Counted from the stretch's first letter, positions 1 to 9,905 are shown. The stretch: 39,338 bases of DNA from Alphaproteobacteria bacterium (GCA_020852655.1 JADZAI010000053.1:1-39338), one strand, 5' to 3'. Notes: a model not told the origin generated them from the letters alone. A program made the numbers and translations.

Positions 1-831
<831 letters not shown>

Positions 832-925
832 TTAAGCGGCGAACCGCGCCGGACCTTCCCGAGAAGCGTCCCGCCGGCCCCCTTGGTGGCGTTGCTGCCG
901 CGGCAATAACCCCGCGTCGGGCGGG

Positions 926-955
926 TATATAGGGACCACCCGGATAGGCCGCAAG
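926..955 (-). promoter_or_regulatory. Putative sigma32 (heat-shock) promoter of dnaK
   Basis: On the minus strand CTTGCGG (949-955) is followed after 14 nt by CCCTATATA (926-934). This fits the sigma32 pattern CTTGAAA / CCCCATNT with a normal spacer, and it points into dnaK. The 5' leader would be about 110 nt. Heat-shock control of dnaK is established for the family; the site itself is inferred from the match. No CIRCE element was seen. Confidence 0.65.
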
Positions 956-958
956 GAA

Positions 959-1017
959 GGCAGGCCCTTGAAATCCGTGCCGTTCCGGGCCTGCCCGGGT
1001 CCGTTGATCCGGATCAA
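959..1017. promoter_or_regulatory. Two inverted repeats between dnaK and the zinc peptidase gene
   Basis: The 311-nt gap 814-1124 holds the dnaK promoter plus two dyads. GGCAGGCCC (959-967) pairs with GGGCCTGCC (987-995) across a 19-nt loop. TTGATCCGGATCAA (1004-1017) is a perfect 14-nt palindrome. Both sit upstream of the dnaK -35 box and between divergent genes, where regulator sites are common. No factor can be named. There is no gene in the gap. Confidence 0.4.
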
Positions 1018-1124
1018 GCCCCGCCGCCGGGCATGCCGGGCGTGGTGCGAAAACCCGGCGGACGCATTATAGAGCGGTCAGATGCCCGGCGACCGCCCGG
1101 GCCGCAGGTCCGGGGTATGCGCAG

Positions 1125-2102
1125 ATGAAGTGGGAAGGACGCCGCCAGAGCTCGAATGTCGAGGACAATCGGGGCAGCGGCGGCGGCGGTCTCGGCGGGC
1201 TGGGCGGCCTCGGCAGCATCTTCGGCGGACGCGGCGGCGGGGGGCTTTCGTTTCCTACGGGCGGCCGCGCCCCGGTGCGCTCGGGCGGCATGGGGCTCGG
1301 CACCATCGTCATTATCGGCATCATTCTGTGGGCGGTGTTCGGCATCAACCCGCTCCAGCTCCTCGGCGGCATGTTCGGCGGCGGCGGAGGCATGTCGCTC
1401 CCCAGCGGCCGCACGTCGGTGCAGGACACGGCAACGCCCGCCGGCAGCACCGCCAGCAACGACAAGATGCGCCAGTTCGTGGCCGTGGTGCTCGCGGACA
1501 CCGAGGATGTCTGGCACGAGATCTTCCGGGCGGCGGGCGAGGACTATGCCGAGCCCAGCATGGTACTGTTCAGCGGGCAGGTGCAGTCCGCCTGCGGTGC
1601 GGCCAGCGCCTCGATGGGGCCGTTCTATTGCCCCGGCGACCGCAAGGTCTATCTGGACCTCGATTTCTTCAACGAGCTCTCGACGCGCTTCCAGGCGGCC
1701 GGCGACTTCGCGCAGGCCTATGTCATCGCGCACGAGGTCGGCCATCACGTCCAGACCCTGCTCGGCATCTCCTCGGCGGTGATGCAGGAGCGCCAGGGGG
1801 CGAGCGAGGAAGAGGCCAACGCCCTGTCGGTGCGCCAGGAACTCCAGGCCGACTGCTTCGCCGGCGTGTGGGCCGCCAATGCGCAGCGCACGAAGTCGAT
1901 CCTCGAGCCGGGCGACATCGACGAGGCGCTGCGGGCGGCCTCCGCGGTCGGCGACGACACGATCCAGCGCCGTTCGCGCGGCTATGTGGTGCCGGAGTCC
2001 TTCACCCACGGCACCGCCGAGCAGCGCCAGCGCTGGTTCAAGACCGGGTTCGAGTCGGGCCGCATCAACACCTGCGACACCTTCAAGGCCGGCACGCTCT
2101 GA
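1125..2102 (+). CDS. ypfJ: YpfJ-type putative neutral zinc metallopeptidase
   Basis: This 325-aa protein has the layout of the YpfJ/KPN_02809 family (PF04228). A Gly-rich, low-complexity N-terminus (about residues 14-50) is followed by one membrane segment (about 62-80, LGTIVIIGIILWAVFGI) and a C-terminal metallopeptidase-like domain with HEVGHH at His203-Glu204-His207. The domain is expected to face the periplasm. The opening MKWEGRRQSSNVEDNRG is typical of the family, which supports the ATG at 1125. Its substrate is unknown. It ends exactly where the convergent ABC permease gene ends (2102/2103, no gap). Confidence 0.9.
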   Translation: MKWEGRRQSSNVEDNRGSGGGGLGGLGGLGSIFGGRGGGGLSFPTGGRAPVRSGGMGLGTIVIIGIILWAVFGINPLQLLGGMFGGGGGMSLPSGRTSVQDTATPAGSTASNDKMRQFVAVVLADTEDVWHEIFRAAGEDYAEPSMVLFSGQVQSACGAASASMGPFYCPGDRKVYLDLDFFNELSTRFQAAGDFAQAYVIAHEVGHHVQTLLGISSAVMQERQGASEEEANALSVRQELQADCFAGVWAANAQRTKSILEPGDIDEALRAASAVGDDTIQRRSRGYVVPESFTHGTAEQRQRWFKTGFESGRINTCDTFKAGTL

Positions 2103-3638
2103 TCAGCGGTCCTGGCGGATCATCATCCGCCACATCTCGACCAGGCGCGGCGGCTGCCCGGTGCGCAGCACGGCGCTCTTGAAGAGCCGCGCCATGCCCC
2201 AGACGACGAGCCCTGAGAAGGCGAGCGTCAGGAGGCCGGTCGCCACCAGTTCGACCCAGCCCGGATTGGTCGACAGGCGAACCATCATCACGAAGGGCGT
2301 GTAGATCGGAATCCAGCCGATCACCGTCGCGATAGGCCCGTTGGGGTCCTGGATCATCGGCAGCAGCAGGAAGAACGGCAGCATCAGCGTCAGCACCAGC
2401 GGCGTCAGCAGCGCCTGCGCCTCCTGCTGCGAATTGCACACGCTGCCGAGGCCCAGGAAGATCGAGGCGATCGTGAGATAGCCGACGACGAAATAGAAGG
2501 CGAAGGCCGGGATATAGGGCCCGCTGAAGATGAGCTGGATCGCGCTGTTGGCGAACTGGACCGTCGGGTCCGAGCCGTTCGCGAGGATGAGGAGCGCCAC
2601 CACGATCCAGGCAAACAGGATGGTCAGCCCGATCATCGCGATGCCGAACAGCTTGCCGGCCATGAATTCGCCGGCGGAGACCGAGGACAGCAGCACCTCG
2701 ATCAGCCGGTTGGAGCGTTCCTCGATCACCCCGAGCAGCAGCAGATTGGCGACGGTGAAGATCGACATCCACAGCAGCATCGCGAGCGCCGCCGGCACGA
2801 AATTCAGCAGCCGGTCCTGGAGCTCGATGGCGCCGCCCGCCTCGCGCTTGTCGGGATTGAACGCCTGCATGGCGACGCGGCGCGCCTCGATGGCGGCGAC
2901 CGCCTCGTTCGACATGCCCTGCTCGCGATACATGGCGCGCTTCGCCTCGGCGGTGAGCGCCGATTCGATCAGGCTCTCCAGCTCGAAATCGTTGATGTAG
3001 ATCGACCAGTACTGGATCGCGGTCGTCGGCGCGGTCAGCCTGTAGTCGGCCGGCACGATGACCGCCGCCGTCAGCCAGGGCGGCCGCTCGCCCTCGATCG
3101 GCTTCTCGATCCGCAGATAGGGCGACAGCGCCGCGCCGATCGCTGCCGGATCTGCGGCCGTGTCGATGTCGCTGGGGATGTTGATGCGGGCGAAGCGCGG
3201 CGCCGGCGGAACGAAGGGCGGCGAACCCGGCCGCGCCAGCACCGGCAGCAGCTCGTTCACCTTGGCCAGCCCGCCGAAGGCGAGGAAGGCCTTCACGTCG
3301 TCGCCGGTGATCTGCCCGCGCGCCGGCGCGAAGGGCGACAGCAGGGGGATGCTCTCGGCAGGGATATGCTCGGCCGCGTAGTCCTTGACCGCGGCGAGGG
3401 TACGCTTCTGCTCGTCATTGGCGAGCGCCGCGTCGATGGCGGCCAGCACCGTGCCGTCAGCCTGGTCGATGACGGCGAAGGCGCGGGTCGGCTTGTTCTC
3501 CTGGACCCATTGCGGGATCAGCGCGGCGAGGGCGGCGACCAGCGGCACGATCACCATCATCAGCCAGAAGCCCTTCGACTTCGCGTGATGGCGATATTCG
3601 CGGATCGCGACGAGGCGGATGCGGCGGGTGGCGCTCAT
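2103..3638 (-). CDS. ABC-2 type exporter permease (NatB-like)
   Basis: This 511-aa membrane protein has the NatB / ABC2_membrane_3 layout. A cytoplasmic start leads to one N-terminal helix (about residues 25-44, LMMVIVPLVAALAALIPQW). A large extracytoplasmic domain follows (about 45-275), then a block of about five or six helices up to about residue 490. It is the partner of the ATPase encoded just upstream: the ATPase stop and this ATG overlap as ATGA (3635-3638), so the two are translationally coupled. NatAB systems export Na+ or, in other family members, lipophilic compounds. The substrate here cannot be read from sequence. It is the last gene of the minus-strand run 7538 to 2103. Confidence 0.88.
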   Translation of the reverse strand: MSATRRIRLVAIREYRHHAKSKGFWLMMVIVPLVAALAALIPQWVQENKPTRAFAVIDQADGTVLAAIDAALANDEQKRTLAAVKDYAAEHIPAESIPLLSPFAPARGQITGDDVKAFLAFGGLAKVNELLPVLARPGSPPFVPPAPRFARINIPSDIDTAADPAAIGAALSPYLRIEKPIEGERPPWLTAAVIVPADYRLTAPTTAIQYWSIYINDFELESLIESALTAEAKRAMYREQGMSNEAVAAIEARRVAMQAFNPDKREAGGAIELQDRLLNFVPAALAMLLWMSIFTVANLLLLGVIEERSNRLIEVLLSSVSAGEFMAGKLFGIAMIGLTILFAWIVVALLILANGSDPTVQFANSAIQLIFSGPYIPAFAFYFVVGYLTIASIFLGLGSVCNSQQEAQALLTPLVLTLMLPFFLLLPMIQDPNGPIATVIGWIPIYTPFVMMVRLSTNPGWVELVATGLLTLAFSGLVVWGMARLFKSAVLRTGQPPRLVEMWRMMIRQDR

Positions 3639-4576
3639 GCGGCGCTCCGGCGCTCGTCGGCCTCGCGCGCCCCTTCGCCGACGAAGGCGACGAAGATGTC
3701 GTGCAGCGGCGGCTCGCTCATGTCGAAACGCTCCAGCGCGATGCCGCGCTCGAAACAGGCGCGCAGCGGCGCCTCGCCGTCGGCCGCCGCCGTCAGCGTG
3801 AGCTCATAGCTCCGCGCCGCCTCGCCCGGCGTCACCCGCGCCACGCCCGGCAGCCCGGCGAGCAGGGCGGGATCGGCCGTGGTCTTCAGCCGCACGATGC
3901 GCGGCATGCGGGCGCGCGCCTCTTCGAGCGTGCCCTCGAAAACCGAGCGTCCGCCGGCGACCAGCAGCAGCCGGTCGCACAGCCGCTCGGCGTGCTGCAT
4001 CACATGGGTGGAGAAGATGACGGTGCGTCCCTCGGCGCGCTGGCTCTCGACCAGTTCCTCCAGCACCTGCTGGTTCACCGGGTCGAGGCCCGAGAAGGGC
4101 TCGTCCAGGATCACGAGGTCGGGCGCATGGACGATGGCGGCGAGGATCTGGACCTTCTGCGCCATGCCCTTCGACAGCGTCTCGATGCGCGATTTTGCGA
4201 AGGCGCCGAGGCCGAACTTCTCCAGCAGATCGAGCCCCCGCTTGCGCGCGTCGGCGGCATGCATGCCCTTCAGCCGCGCCAGATAGACGATGGTCTCGAT
4301 CGGCGTCATGCGGCGATAGAGGCCGCGCTCCTCGGGCAGATAGCCGACGCGCGGGCGGACATCCATCGCACTCTGCTGGCCGAGCACCTCGATCGACCCG
4401 GCCGACGGGCGGATCATCCCCAGCATCATCCGGAGCGAGGTCGTCTTGCCCGCCCCGTTCGGCCCCAGGAATCCGAAGATTCCGCCGGCGGGGACCTCGA
4501 AGCTCAGATCCTCCACCGCATGGAAATCGCCATAGCGCTTGGAGACGTTGCGAAAGACGACGGCGCTCTGACTCAT
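3635..4576 (-). CDS. ABC exporter ATP-binding protein (NatA-like)
   Basis: This 313-aa single nucleotide-binding domain protein contains Walker A GPNGAGKTT, the signature LSKGMAQKVQ (variant of LSGGQ), Walker B LVILDEPFSGLDP and the H-loop STHVMQHAE. A C-terminal extension (about 225-313) is like the DUF4162 tail found on Nat/ABC-2 ATPases. I start at MSQSAVVFRN (4576). The open frame runs further upstream, but that part only translates the other frame of the DUF4424 gene. The gene lies 14 nt after the DUF4424 stop and overlaps the permease by 4 nt, so it is probably one transcription unit. Confidence 0.93.
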   Translation of the reverse strand: MSQSAVVFRNVSKRYGDFHAVEDLSFEVPAGGIFGFLGPNGAGKTTSLRMMLGMIRPSAGSIEVLGQQSAMDVRPRVGYLPEERGLYRRMTPIETIVYLARLKGMHAADARKRGLDLLEKFGLGAFAKSRIETLSKGMAQKVQILAAIVHAPDLVILDEPFSGLDPVNQQVLEELVESQRAEGRTVIFSTHVMQHAERLCDRLLLVAGGRSVFEGTLEEARARMPRIVRLKTTADPALLAGLPGVARVTPGEAARSYELTLTAAADGEAPLRACFERGIALERFDMSEPPLHDIFVAFVGEGAREADERRSAA

Positions 4577-4590
4577 GCCTCGCTCCACAG

Positions 4591-5649
4591 CTACTGCGGC
4601 ATCGTGTCCACGCTGGGCACGAGCAGGATCGAGAGATCGCGGTCCGGAACGAAATCCTTCTTTTCCACCACGAAGGTGGTTGGGCCGGTCTTCTTGATGC
4701 CGTCGACGCAGAGCGAGATCACGTTGCGCGGGTCGCCCTTGTCGATGGTCAGCCTGAAGTCGCCGATCGGCCCCGCCCAGGTCTTCGCCGTCGTGAGCAC
4801 GTAGTCGATGTAGTAGGCCATGCCGTACCACGACTCCTCGCCGTCCGACTTGCGCAGCGCCTTGCGGATCGCCTTCTGCGTGCCGCCGTCGATGCAATAG
4901 GTCTTGGTCAGGTTCGCCTGCCAGGAGTCGGGTTCGGTGACGGCGTTCCAGCCGAAGACGCCGCCCGGGAAGGCGCCGTCATAGCTGTGCGCGATCTTCA
5001 CGTCCCTGCCGGCCGCGAAGGTCTGCGTCCAGTGATAGCGCTCGACGATCGACCAGCGCGGATCGGCGCCGTTCTCGGCGCCTTCGTAGACTTCGATGAT
5101 GCCTTGCGCCGCAAGGTCGTCCTTCGCCGCCTTGGGCAGCTTCGCGAGCACCGCGCCGACGGTCTCGGGGCGCAGGGAAAGCGGGATGCCGTATTTCTCC
5201 AGCACCGCCGTCACGTCGCGGCCGGGCGCGGTATAGACCTCCGAGATCGGCCGGTTCTCGTCATAGTCGGGCTCGATCACGGCGATGCGGTCGGTCTTCA
5301 CCGGAACGGCGCGTCCGTCGACCGTGACGGTGAAATGGACGAAATTCGGCTTGTCCAGCGTGTCGGGGTCGATGGCGAAATCGGATTCGCGCAAAGACAT
5401 GAGATTCACCGGCGGCAGCGGGAAGATCACCTCGCCCGTCACATCCGCGCCGCCGCGATGGCGGAAGATGTAGGCGACGCGCACCTGCTTGAGGCTGATA
5501 TAGAGATCCTCGCTCAGCATCTGCACGACGCCGGTCTTGTCGAACTGGAGGCCGGTCGCAGTGAGGCCGCCGAAGCCGTCATTGGCCGAGGCCGGCCCGC
5601 ACAGCAGCGCCGCCGCCGCGGTTGCCGCCACCCATATCCTGCGCATCAT
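4591..5649 (-). CDS. DUF4424 family secreted protein, second copy
   Basis: This 352-aa protein has a Sec signal peptide (MMRRIWVAATAAAALLCGPASA) followed directly by NDGFGGLTATGLQFDKTG, the hallmark start of mature DUF4424 proteins. The C-terminal block (YVLTTAKTWAGPIGDFRL, then KTGPTTFVVEKKDFVP) nearly repeats that of the neighbouring copy, so the two are tandem duplicates. Function is unknown; the protein is predicted periplasmic. I choose the ATG at 5649 because GAGG lies 6 nt before it. An alternative ATG at 5661 overlaps the previous stop (ATGA) but has no visible ribosome site. Confidence 0.85.
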   Translation of the reverse strand: MMRRIWVAATAAAALLCGPASANDGFGGLTATGLQFDKTGVVQMLSEDLYISLKQVRVAYIFRHRGGADVTGEVIFPLPPVNLMSLRESDFAIDPDTLDKPNFVHFTVTVDGRAVPVKTDRIAVIEPDYDENRPISEVYTAPGRDVTAVLEKYGIPLSLRPETVGAVLAKLPKAAKDDLAAQGIIEVYEGAENGADPRWSIVERYHWTQTFAAGRDVKIAHSYDGAFPGGVFGWNAVTEPDSWQANLTKTYCIDGGTQKAIRKALRKSDGEESWYGMAYYIDYVLTTAKTWAGPIGDFRLTIDKGDPRNVISLCVDGIKKTGPTTFVVEKKDFVPDRDLSILLVPSVDTMPQ

Positions 5650-5657
5650 GATCGGCC

Positions 5658-6767
5658 TCATTCGGGAAATGCGGGGCTCGCCGAGACGACCAGCACTTCG
5701 AGGTCCTTCTGCGGCACGAAATCCGTCTTGGTCACCTCGAAGGTGGTCGGCCCGGTCTTGGCGATGCCGTCCATGCAGAGCGACAGCACATTCTCGGGCT
5801 TGCCCTTGTCGAGCGTCAGCTTGAACGACCCGATCGGGCCCTTCCAGGTATTCGCGGTGGTCAGCACATAGGCGATGTTGAAGGCGGTGCCGCGATGGGC
5901 GCCGCCGGCGTCGGGATCGGCCGGCAGCGCGGCGTCGATCGCCTTCCCGGTGCCCTCGTCGATGCAGTATTTCGCCTTGTCGTCCTCGTTCGGGTCGGTC
6001 TCCCAGTCGGCGGTCGGCTTCGTCCAGTCGTACCAGTAGAAGAGGCCGCCGGAGGGCAGCGCCTTGTAGCTGTGCGAGATGCGCAGCTCGGCGCCGGCCG
6101 GGAAGGTCTGCGTCCACGAATGGCGGATCATGATCGCCCAGCCGACCTCCCAGCGCATGTCGGGGCCGTTCTCGGGCGAGCCCTTGAAGACGAGATTCTT
6201 CGCCTCGAGTTCCTTCAGGGTGCTTTCGGGCAGCTTGTCGAGCGCGGCGAAGACCTGCTGCGTGTCGAAGACGATCGGGATGCCGAGCGAGGTCAGGTAA
6301 TCGGTGACGTCGGTGCCGGGCTCGTCATATTCGGCGCTGGCCGGCGGCGGCACATAGGGCGCGTTCGGATCGGAAGAAGGTTCCTCCGGCGGTACGATAT
6401 AGGCGCGCCGGTCGGTGGCGACGGGAACCGCCTTGCCGTCCACGGTCGCGGTGAAGCCCAGCGGGTTGTCGGTGTCGAGGTCGGCGGCGGAGAAGCGGGT
6501 CGGCGAATAGATCAGCGACGCGAGATAGATCGCCGGCATCGGGAAGGCGACGACGCCGGTGACGTCGGCGCCGGTCGTGTTCTTGAAGACATAATCGACC
6601 TTGATCGCGTCGAGACCGATGAAGAGGTCTTCCGACTCCATGGCGATCGCGTCGGTCTTCTGGAACTGGAGGCCAGTCGCGGTGACGCCGGTGAAGCCGT
6701 CATTGGCGCCGGCCCGGCCGGCGAGCGCCGCCAGCGCGGTCGCGAGCAACAGACCCTTCTTGAACAT
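5658..6767 (-). CDS. DUF4424 family secreted protein, first copy
   Basis: This 369-aa protein starts with the signal peptide MFKKGLLLATALAALAGRAGA, and the mature protein begins NDGFTGVTATGLQFQKTDA as in its neighbour. Its closing block YVLTTANTWKGPIGSFKL ... KTGPTTFEVTKTDFVP matches the second copy almost residue for residue, while the middle (around 110-170) differs and carries a Pro-rich insert (SSDPNAPYVPPPASAEYDEP). The ATG at 6767 is chosen because AGGA lies at normal distance and the signal peptide begins there. Function is unknown. It is 8 nt from the second copy and heads the run into the ABC exporter genes. Confidence 0.85.
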   Translation of the reverse strand: MFKKGLLLATALAALAGRAGANDGFTGVTATGLQFQKTDAIAMESEDLFIGLDAIKVDYVFKNTTGADVTGVVAFPMPAIYLASLIYSPTRFSAADLDTDNPLGFTATVDGKAVPVATDRRAYIVPPEEPSSDPNAPYVPPPASAEYDEPGTDVTDYLTSLGIPIVFDTQQVFAALDKLPESTLKELEAKNLVFKGSPENGPDMRWEVGWAIMIRHSWTQTFPAGAELRISHSYKALPSGGLFYWYDWTKPTADWETDPNEDDKAKYCIDEGTGKAIDAALPADPDAGGAHRGTAFNIAYVLTTANTWKGPIGSFKLTLDKGKPENVLSLCMDGIAKTGPTTFEVTKTDFVPQKDLEVLVVSASPAFPE

Positions 6768-6884
6768 GGGGCATTCCTGACGAGTTGGACGGCCGGCCGC
6801 CGCAGGACGCGGCGGCTTCCGGTGCGCGGCGCGACGCCCCGCACCGGACGACAAAGTCAGGAAAAATGCGGCCTTCGCAAGGCG

Positions 6885-7538
6885 CTATTCGACGGTCTCG
6901 CCGTCATAGACGCCCCAGACGCGGGCGCGCTCCACATAGGCGTCGACCGACTGCGCCTGGACCTCGCAATAGGCCGCGCTGCAATTCTTCAGCCGCGCGA
7001 TGACGCCGGGTTCGGCATAGGCGACCACCGCCGCGTCGGCGCCGGGCGAATCGCGCAAGGGGGCGTTGCCGCCGCCGGAGATCACGACGGAGCGGCGCCC
7101 GTCGAGCATGCCCTTGTGGACCCAGCCGACGACGCCGTCGGCGTCGCGGATGCGGCGCCAGACGTCATACTCGGCGATCACCTCGACCGGCAGGCCGCGG
7201 CGGACATAGACCCATTCGACCTTGTGCTCGGCCGAGGGGCCGGCGCGCAGATAGACTTCGCCCGACTTCAGGCTGACCCAGCGCGGCACCGGCAGGCCCG
7301 ACGGGGTCGGCCGGTCGCGGTTCGGCATTTCGGGGACGGGCGGGACCGGGCCGCCGGCCGCCGAGGCCGGATCGACGAAATCGGGCATGGCGGCAGGCGG
7401 CGCATGTTCGGGCGCCAGCGCGGCATGCTGCACGCTGGCCGGCTTGGGCAGCGGCACCGGCGCGTCGCCGGGCGCAAAGGCCGGCAGGATAGCCAGCGAC
7501 GACAGCAGCGCGGACGCAACGGCAAGACGATGCTTCAC
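6885..7538 (-). CDS. Periplasmic protein with SH3-like domains
   Basis: This 217-aa protein starts with GTG at 7538 (GAAGAG upstream). It has a signal peptide (residues 1-20) and a Pro/Ala-rich linker to about residue 80. Two bacterial SH3-like repeats follow: SLKSGEVYLRAGPSAEHKVEWVY and, after WRRIRDADGVVGWVHKGML, a second one around NAPLRDSPGADAAVVAY. This is the COG3807 / SH3_4 (PF06347) arrangement. Such proteins are predicted to bind envelope polymers, but no activity is established. The gene is divergent from the hydroxyacid dehydrogenase gene and lies 117 nt before the DUF4424 pair, so it may or may not share their transcript. Confidence 0.85.
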   Translation of the reverse strand: MKHRLAVASALLSSLAILPAFAPGDAPVPLPKPASVQHAALAPEHAPPAAMPDFVDPASAAGGPVPPVPEMPNRDRPTPSGLPVPRWVSLKSGEVYLRAGPSAEHKVEWVYVRRGLPVEVIAEYDVWRRIRDADGVVGWVHKGMLDGRRSVVISGGGNAPLRDSPGADAAVVAYAEPGVIARLKNCSAAYCEVQAQSVDAYVERARVWGVYDGETVE

Positions 7539-7719
7539 GGGACTCTTCGACCTTCAGACCACCCCGCGCGCCGCTCCTGCCGGTAAGGCGGCTGAGCTGT
7601 CTTGCGCGTGGCCTGGAGAGTGCGCCCTTCGCGGTTAATGCAGCGTTGACCTCGGGAGCGCTTTGCGGCGCGCGGGCGGCTTTGCTAAGGGACGCGTGCA
7701 AGCCTTGGGGACAGGTCCG

Positions 7720-8700
7720 GTGAGAAAGCCGCTCGTCATCGTCACGCGCAAACTGCCCGACGTCGTCGAGACGCGGATGCGCGAGCTGTTCGACACGCGG
7801 CTGAACGCCGACGACCAGCCAATGTCGCAGGCCGCGCTGGTCGAAGCGATGAAGCAGGCCGAGGTGCTGGTGCCGACGATTTCGGACCGGCTCGATTCGC
7901 GCACGCTCGTCCAGGCCGGGCCGAACCTCAAGCTGATCGCCAATTTCGGCACCGGGGTCGATCATATCGACGTCGAAACTGCCCGCCAGCGCGGGATCAT
8001 CGTCACGAATACGCCGGGCGTCCTGACCGAGGATACGGCGGACATGACGATGGCCCTCCTGCTGGCCGTGCCGCGCCGCATCGTCAACGGCGTCGAGGTG
8101 CTCCAGAAGGGCGAGTTCAAGGGCTGGTCGCCGACCTGGATGCTGGGCAACCGGATCGGCGGCAAGCGGCTGGGGATCATCGGCATGGGCCGTATCGGCC
8201 AGGCGGTGGCGCGGCGCGCCAAGGCCTTCGGCCTCCAGATCCATTATCACAACCGCAAGCCCGTCCCGAAGGCGGTCGAGGCGGACCTCGAGGCGACCTA
8301 CTGGGAATCGCTCGACCAGATGCTGGCCCGCATGGACATCGTCTCGGTGAACTGCCCGCACACCCCGGCGACCTATCACCTGCTCTCGGCGCGGCGGCTG
8401 AAGCTGATGAAGCCCTCGGCCTATGTCGTGAACACCTCGCGCGGCGAGGTGATCGACGAGAACGCGCTGACGCGCATGCTGGGCGCGGGCGAACTCGCCG
8501 GCGCGGGGCTCGACGTGTTCGAGCACGAGCCGGCGGTCAACCCGAAGCTGCTGAAGCTCAAAAACGTCGTCCTGCTGCCGCACATGGGCAGCGCGACGGT
8601 CGAATCGCGCATCGACATGGGCGAGAAGGTCATCGTCAACATCAAGACCTACGCGGACGGCCACCGGCCCCCGGACCGCGTCATCCCCGCGATGCTGTGA
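7720..8700 (+). CDS. D-2-hydroxyacid dehydrogenase (glyoxylate/hydroxypyruvate reductase type)
   Basis: This 326-aa cytosolic NAD(P)-dependent enzyme interconverts a 2-oxoacid and a D-2-hydroxyacid; GyaR-like substrates (glyoxylate, hydroxypyruvate) are likely. Visible are the cofactor motif GMGRIG (155-160), the substrate-loop region NFGTGVDHID (75-84), and the catalytic triad Arg241 (NTSRGEVID), Glu270 (DVFEHEP) and His288 (LPHMGSAT). I choose the GTG at 7720 (MRKPLVIVTRKLP), preceded by GGGGACAGG. An ATG at 7663 would add 19 residues that do not look like the family. The 181-nt divergent gap to the SH3 gene shows no clear promoter to me. Confidence 0.92.
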   Translation: MRKPLVIVTRKLPDVVETRMRELFDTRLNADDQPMSQAALVEAMKQAEVLVPTISDRLDSRTLVQAGPNLKLIANFGTGVDHIDVETARQRGIIVTNTPGVLTEDTADMTMALLLAVPRRIVNGVEVLQKGEFKGWSPTWMLGNRIGGKRLGIIGMGRIGQAVARRAKAFGLQIHYHNRKPVPKAVEADLEATYWESLDQMLARMDIVSVNCPHTPATYHLLSARRLKLMKPSAYVVNTSRGEVIDENALTRMLGAGELAGAGLDVFEHEPAVNPKLLKLKNVVLLPHMGSATVESRIDMGEKVIVNIKTYADGHRPPDRVIPAML

Positions 8701-8824
8701 TGCCGTTACGGCACCCGGGAACTCGGCCGTTTTCGATTACACCCGCAGCGTTCTAGCGCCTCGACAGGAACCGATGGGGTTCTTAAGTCTTCATGCGAGG
8801 CGGGGGATCGGTTCGGGGCGATCG

Positions 8825-9901
8825 ATGCGGGTGCGCACAGTCGTTGCGCTAGTTCTGGCGGGCGCGATGTCCGGCTGCACCACGCAGCCCGCGATGCCGT
8901 TGGACACGATCACCAACGCCTCGCTTGCCGCCAGGTCCGAGATCAGCCCGGAGCAGCGGCTGCGCGAGCTCATTGCCGACGAGCAGCGCATCAACACCGT
9001 CTTCGGGCGCCTCGTCACCAGCAATGTCGAGCTGTGCGGCGAGCGCTATGTGCCGTCCTTCGGCTTCCGCCTCTGGTCGCTGGAGGATTTCGACCCGCCG
9101 AACCGCCCTGCCGCGATCGCCGCCTTCGGGCTCGGCGACCGGCTTCAGGTCTACGCAACGGCCGAAGGACAGCCGGCCTGGAACGCAGGGGTGCGGGCCG
9201 GCGACATCCTCGCCGGAATCGAGGGCCGCGACCTCGCTCCCGGTTCGGCCGGACGCACCCAGTTCGCCGAGCGGGTCACCGAGGGCCTCATCAAGCGCGG
9301 CAATGTGCGCTTCGTCTTCGAGCGCGCCGGCAAGCGCCACAAGCTGCGGCTGAATGCGCTGAAGTCCTGTCCCTTCGCGGTCACGCTGGCGGTCGGCGAC
9401 GACCCCAACGCCGCGACCGACGGCAAGAGCGTCTACGTCACCAGCGGCATGCTCGATTTCGCCCCGCAGGACCGCGACCTCGCCGTCGTGCTGGGCCACG
9501 AGATCGCCCACGCGATCGCCGGTCATCCGCAGAAACTGGCCCCGAAGCCGCTGAAGGTCGAGCGCGGCATCGTCGGCACCATGTTCGACACCGCCGAGGG
9601 GCTGGGCGAGACTGCCTATTCGGCGGTCAGCGGGCTGGCCGGGGCGCGGCGCAACTCGATCGATTTCGAGATGGAGGCCGACTATGTGGGCCTCTACCTC
9701 GCCGCCCGCGCCGGCTATGACGTTTCCGACGCCGCCGAGATCTGGCGCCGCCTCGAAGCGGAATATCCCTCGACCGCCGACGGCGGGTGGACGCATCCCT
9801 CGTCCGAAGAACGCTTTGCCGCCATGCGCCGCACCGCCGAGGAAATCGCCGCCCGGCGCGCCGACGACCAGCCCCTGATACCGGGCAAGCCCGGCAGTTG
9901 A
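8825..9901 (+). CDS. M48-family metalloprotease lipoprotein with PDZ domain
   Basis: This 358-aa protein begins with a lipoprotein signal (MRVRTVVALVLAGAMSGC, lipid cysteine at 18). A PDZ-like segment covers about residues 108-178 (QPAWNAGVRAGDILAGIEG). A peptidase domain follows with the zinc motif H225-EIA-H229 and the third-ligand region DFEMEADYVG, where Glu and the EADYVG string are typical of M48. It is expected at the inner face of the outer membrane or in the periplasm, acting in envelope quality control (BepA/LoiP-like by family). The start at 8825 gives the lipoprotein signal at once; the ATG at 8774 would bury it. Confidence 0.9.
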   Translation: MRVRTVVALVLAGAMSGCTTQPAMPLDTITNASLAARSEISPEQRLRELIADEQRINTVFGRLVTSNVELCGERYVPSFGFRLWSLEDFDPPNRPAAIAAFGLGDRLQVYATAEGQPAWNAGVRAGDILAGIEGRDLAPGSAGRTQFAERVTEGLIKRGNVRFVFERAGKRHKLRLNALKSCPFAVTLAVGDDPNAATDGKSVYVTSGMLDFAPQDRDLAVVLGHEIAHAIAGHPQKLAPKPLKVERGIVGTMFDTAEGLGETAYSAVSGLAGARRNSIDFEMEADYVGLYLAARAGYDVSDAAEIWRRLEAEYPSTADGGWTHPSSEERFAAMRRTAEEIAARRADDQPLIPGKPGS

Positions 9902-9905
9902 CCCG

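Noticed and set aside
5895..7586. 563-aa plus-strand open frame antisense to DUF4424 and SH3 genes
   Set aside because: Repetitive Arg/Gly/Asp/Val composition typical of antisense GC-rich DNA; the minus strand encodes signal peptides and conserved family blocks.
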